Shown one piece after another: positions 5,001 through 5,411 of a DNA stretch of 5,411 nt. The notes under the pieces are model-generated. The model was given only the letters and a program-made list of their open reading frames with translations, was not told where the DNA came from and did no database searches. The number at the start of each line of letters is the position of its first letter. The stretch's first letter is position 1. The position numbers were made by a program, and so were the translations under genes. Source of the DNA: Planctomycetaceae bacterium (lineage in GTDB: Bacteria > Planctomycetota > Planctomycetia > Pirellulales > Thermoguttaceae); NCBI GenBank assembly GCA_031287585.1, contig JAITST010000261.1, positions 1 to 5,411 on the forward strand. Reading direction: 5' to 3'.

Positions 5001-5387
5001 AATGGTTTGTCCGGGGTTGTAGGCGAACGTGTAAGTACCGTCGGTTTCAATGGTGATGTTAGTCGGCAAAACGCTGATATCATCGAGAGTGATAGTATTG
5101 CCCGCAAGCGAATTACTGCCAAAGGTTACGTTATCGCCGTTAGCGAAATGTGGAGAACCACTACTCCCGTCCGTATATATCCATTGATTGTCCTGTGTAT
5201 TCCAATTACCGTTTCCGCCAACCCAAGTGAGATCAGCCGCGTTCGCATTTTTAGCAGTTACACAAAGACAAGCCGTGAGAAGAATGAGACCGGGAAGAGT
5301 ACGGCACGCGGGGCTTCGCAAAAACCAAAAAGAACAAAAAAAAAGAGCCGCCGCAATCCCCTTCGACCGGCGAGCCAAACCACGCAA
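2061..5387 (-). CDS. Autotransporter with beta-helical repeat passenger and C-terminal outer-membrane barrel
   Basis: This 1108-residue type Va secretion protein carries its own passenger to the cell surface. Residues 1-50 look like a long signal peptide: a basic start (RGLARRSK), then two hydrophobic stretches (11-23 and 31-45), with likely cleavage after NANA at 50. The passenger (51 to about 790) begins with WVGGNGNWNT and is rich in G, N, S and T. It holds several autotransporter-associated strand repeats (SNTNTYSGGTEINAGT near 277-292; SGNNSYSGGTNIGAGS at 450-465 and 520-535; SNNNTYKGN near 654-662). A helical linker (about 793-819) leads to a barrel of about 290 residues ending in VWRF. 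The start shown is TTG with only a weak AGG upstream, and the frame stays open to the window edge, so the true start may lie outside. No enzymatic or adhesin motif is recognised; the ligand is unknown. Confidence 0.9.
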   Translation of the reverse strand: MRGLARRSKGIAAALFFCSFWFLRSPACRTLPGLILLTACLCVTAKNANAADLTWVGGNGNWNTQDNQWIYTDGSSGSPHFANGDNVTFGSNSLAGNTITLDDISVLPTNITIETDGTYTFAYNPGQTITAALLTVNGKLTIANDYGNSITSTNINAGGVLTLAGSTTLYTTVNMQSGGTLNINNNGSNGFGLTGSGTVNIGANAEFVGVDHSVPVNVLAGYNLNILSTPTYHGNIATGNNASVTFIRSAGYEIEYSGELSGTGKLIKASAGTLILSNTNTYSGGTEINAGTIVVNNNNALSSGGVSVGASGTLNVNGKTITNGINLAGSLVNNNGTAATVNNVTLTAASTVGGTGDLTINNLNAGSNNLTKTGTNRLILSGNLSSGTPGTLAIDGGSVQLETGYGGYIDVDTGTSVIFNSNSPITQTAAISGGGSVILNGSSSGTLTLSGNNSYSGGTNIGAGSRVIAKSGSALGTGDVTVANAGELEFDHNADVTLSNNMSGGGTIIVNNSGYALTLSGNNSYSGGTNIGAGSKVIAKSGSALGTGDVTNAGELEFDTGADVTFSNKISGSGTIVKTDSKNLFLSGDLSGATGLLDIDYGAVQLNETNYGGDIDVAVNTLVCFNNAGNIEYSKLISGDGGLYKVGSGELTLSNNNTYKGNTNVYDGTLKLTGSLAYSRVLVSQYGTFDYQSASSIAGLETSSGSTILLTKNNPVRVSGSAAIEQGTLFNVTDLDGDEFEQAKTWDLIVAAGGVTGDIIDKEGSLFGGTDEYSVQFVLGGANTLFAKFLSRGLAEESKSLFEGRIASLGMLKEQQDWLNAYGWQQFDRRSRTVQYFGAFTGGQSRYPSGSHVDAETYGVHAGLAKNVGKLSVGAAFNGGHGNYNTFNSFARGDVYGRGEIETYGGSVFAKYYLNSGYYTDSALSFGSSNNKFDTFFNNKAYSYDFNSPYVGFQAGIGREFSLGKGLADVSLRYLGMWEESEDVTYGTTAVHFASGESNRVRLGGRYKFAKRNNTVCGAEPCEAVDCSASARALSGYIGAAWDYEFSGNANGYVGSASILAPSVRGGTAIGEIGVNAKLGRADVFTGVEGYLGKREGVSGNVGAVWRF
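3636..4049 (-). repeat. Tandem in-frame duplication in the autotransporter passenger
   Basis: Two consecutive units occur: residues 447-516 (bases 4049-3840) and 517 to about 584 (3839-3636). Residues 447-480 and 517-550 differ only at R466/K536. The second unit lacks two residues (V482-A483 of the first), a 6-bp difference, and the units diverge more toward their ends. The bases are also nearly identical over the first half, pointing to a fairly recent duplication or to gene conversion. Confidence 0.85.
5336..5344 (-). repeat. Homopolymer of nine T (sense strand) in the signal-peptide coding region
   Basis: Nine consecutive A on the plus strand (T on the sense strand) lie at codons 15-18 of the autotransporter. 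A change of one base would shift the frame between the basic N-terminus and the rest of the protein. It may be a slippage site or simply reflect the Phe-rich signal peptide. Confidence 0.6.
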
Positions 5388-5399
5388 ATTACCTAAATT

Positions 5400-5411
5400 G
5401 GGGGGGGGGGG
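5400..5411. other. Run of twelve G at the window end, probably a sequencing or assembly artefact
   Basis: The window ends in twelve G with nothing beyond. Poly-G tails are common at read and contig ends. A real G tract upstream of a surface-protein gene cannot be excluded, but I treat the last bases as unreliable. Confidence 0.5.

Overview
The window looks like a piece of a Gram-negative (diderm) bacterial chromosome. The evidence is a long autotransporter with a C-terminal outer-membrane barrel ending in phenylalanine. Passenger repeats of this kind, together with a sodium/solute symporter and several toxin-antitoxin modules, would fit a Planctomycetota/PVC-type or other gut- or environment-associated diderm, but nothing here fixes the phylum. 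The window appears to be a contig: it opens with AATTC, inside a gene, and ends in a run of twelve G. Every convincing gene is on the minus strand.

Read along the minus strand, from right to left: (i) 5387-2061 is a 1108-residue type Va autotransporter with a long signal peptide, a beta-helical passenger built from autotransporter-associated strand repeats, a helical linker and a beta-barrel. (ii) 2050-1911 is intergenic and holds two palindromic repeat elements plus an 18-bp perfect palindrome. (iii) 1859-1198 is a two-gene toxin-antitoxin module (small antitoxin and PIN-domain toxin, ATGA overlap). (iv) 1221-1135 is a third repeat element, which supplies the last codons and the stop of the PIN gene. 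(v) 1033-530 is a second toxin-antitoxin module (RelB/DinJ-like antitoxin and a YafQ-family toxin with a complete active site, joined TAAATG), with its own good promoter and ribosome binding site. (vi) 500-448 is a fourth repeat element. (vii) 365-1 is the N-terminal third or less of an SSS-family sodium/solute symporter with its own promoter, cut by the window edge.

The most unusual content is the repeat family. Four copies of an imperfect inverted repeat occur, with ends TCACAG...CTGTGA. The arms are built of one to three 10-bp units (consensus NTAAGGNTAG) around an asymmetric A/T-rich loop. One copy sits at every junction between transcription units and two sit in tandem after the autotransporter. 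Each toxin-antitoxin module is therefore bracketed by near-identical direct repeats, 721 and 750 bp apart, which gives a cassette-like layout. One copy carries a perfect G-quadruplex motif on the coding strand. No transposase, integrase or CRISPR array is present, so how the elements spread, and whether they move the modules, is inference.

Functionally, the two toxin-antitoxin modules are independent growth-control or stabilisation units. The autotransporter is a surface or secreted protein, and the symporter a nutrient importer. Nothing in the sequence ties the four units into a single pathway.
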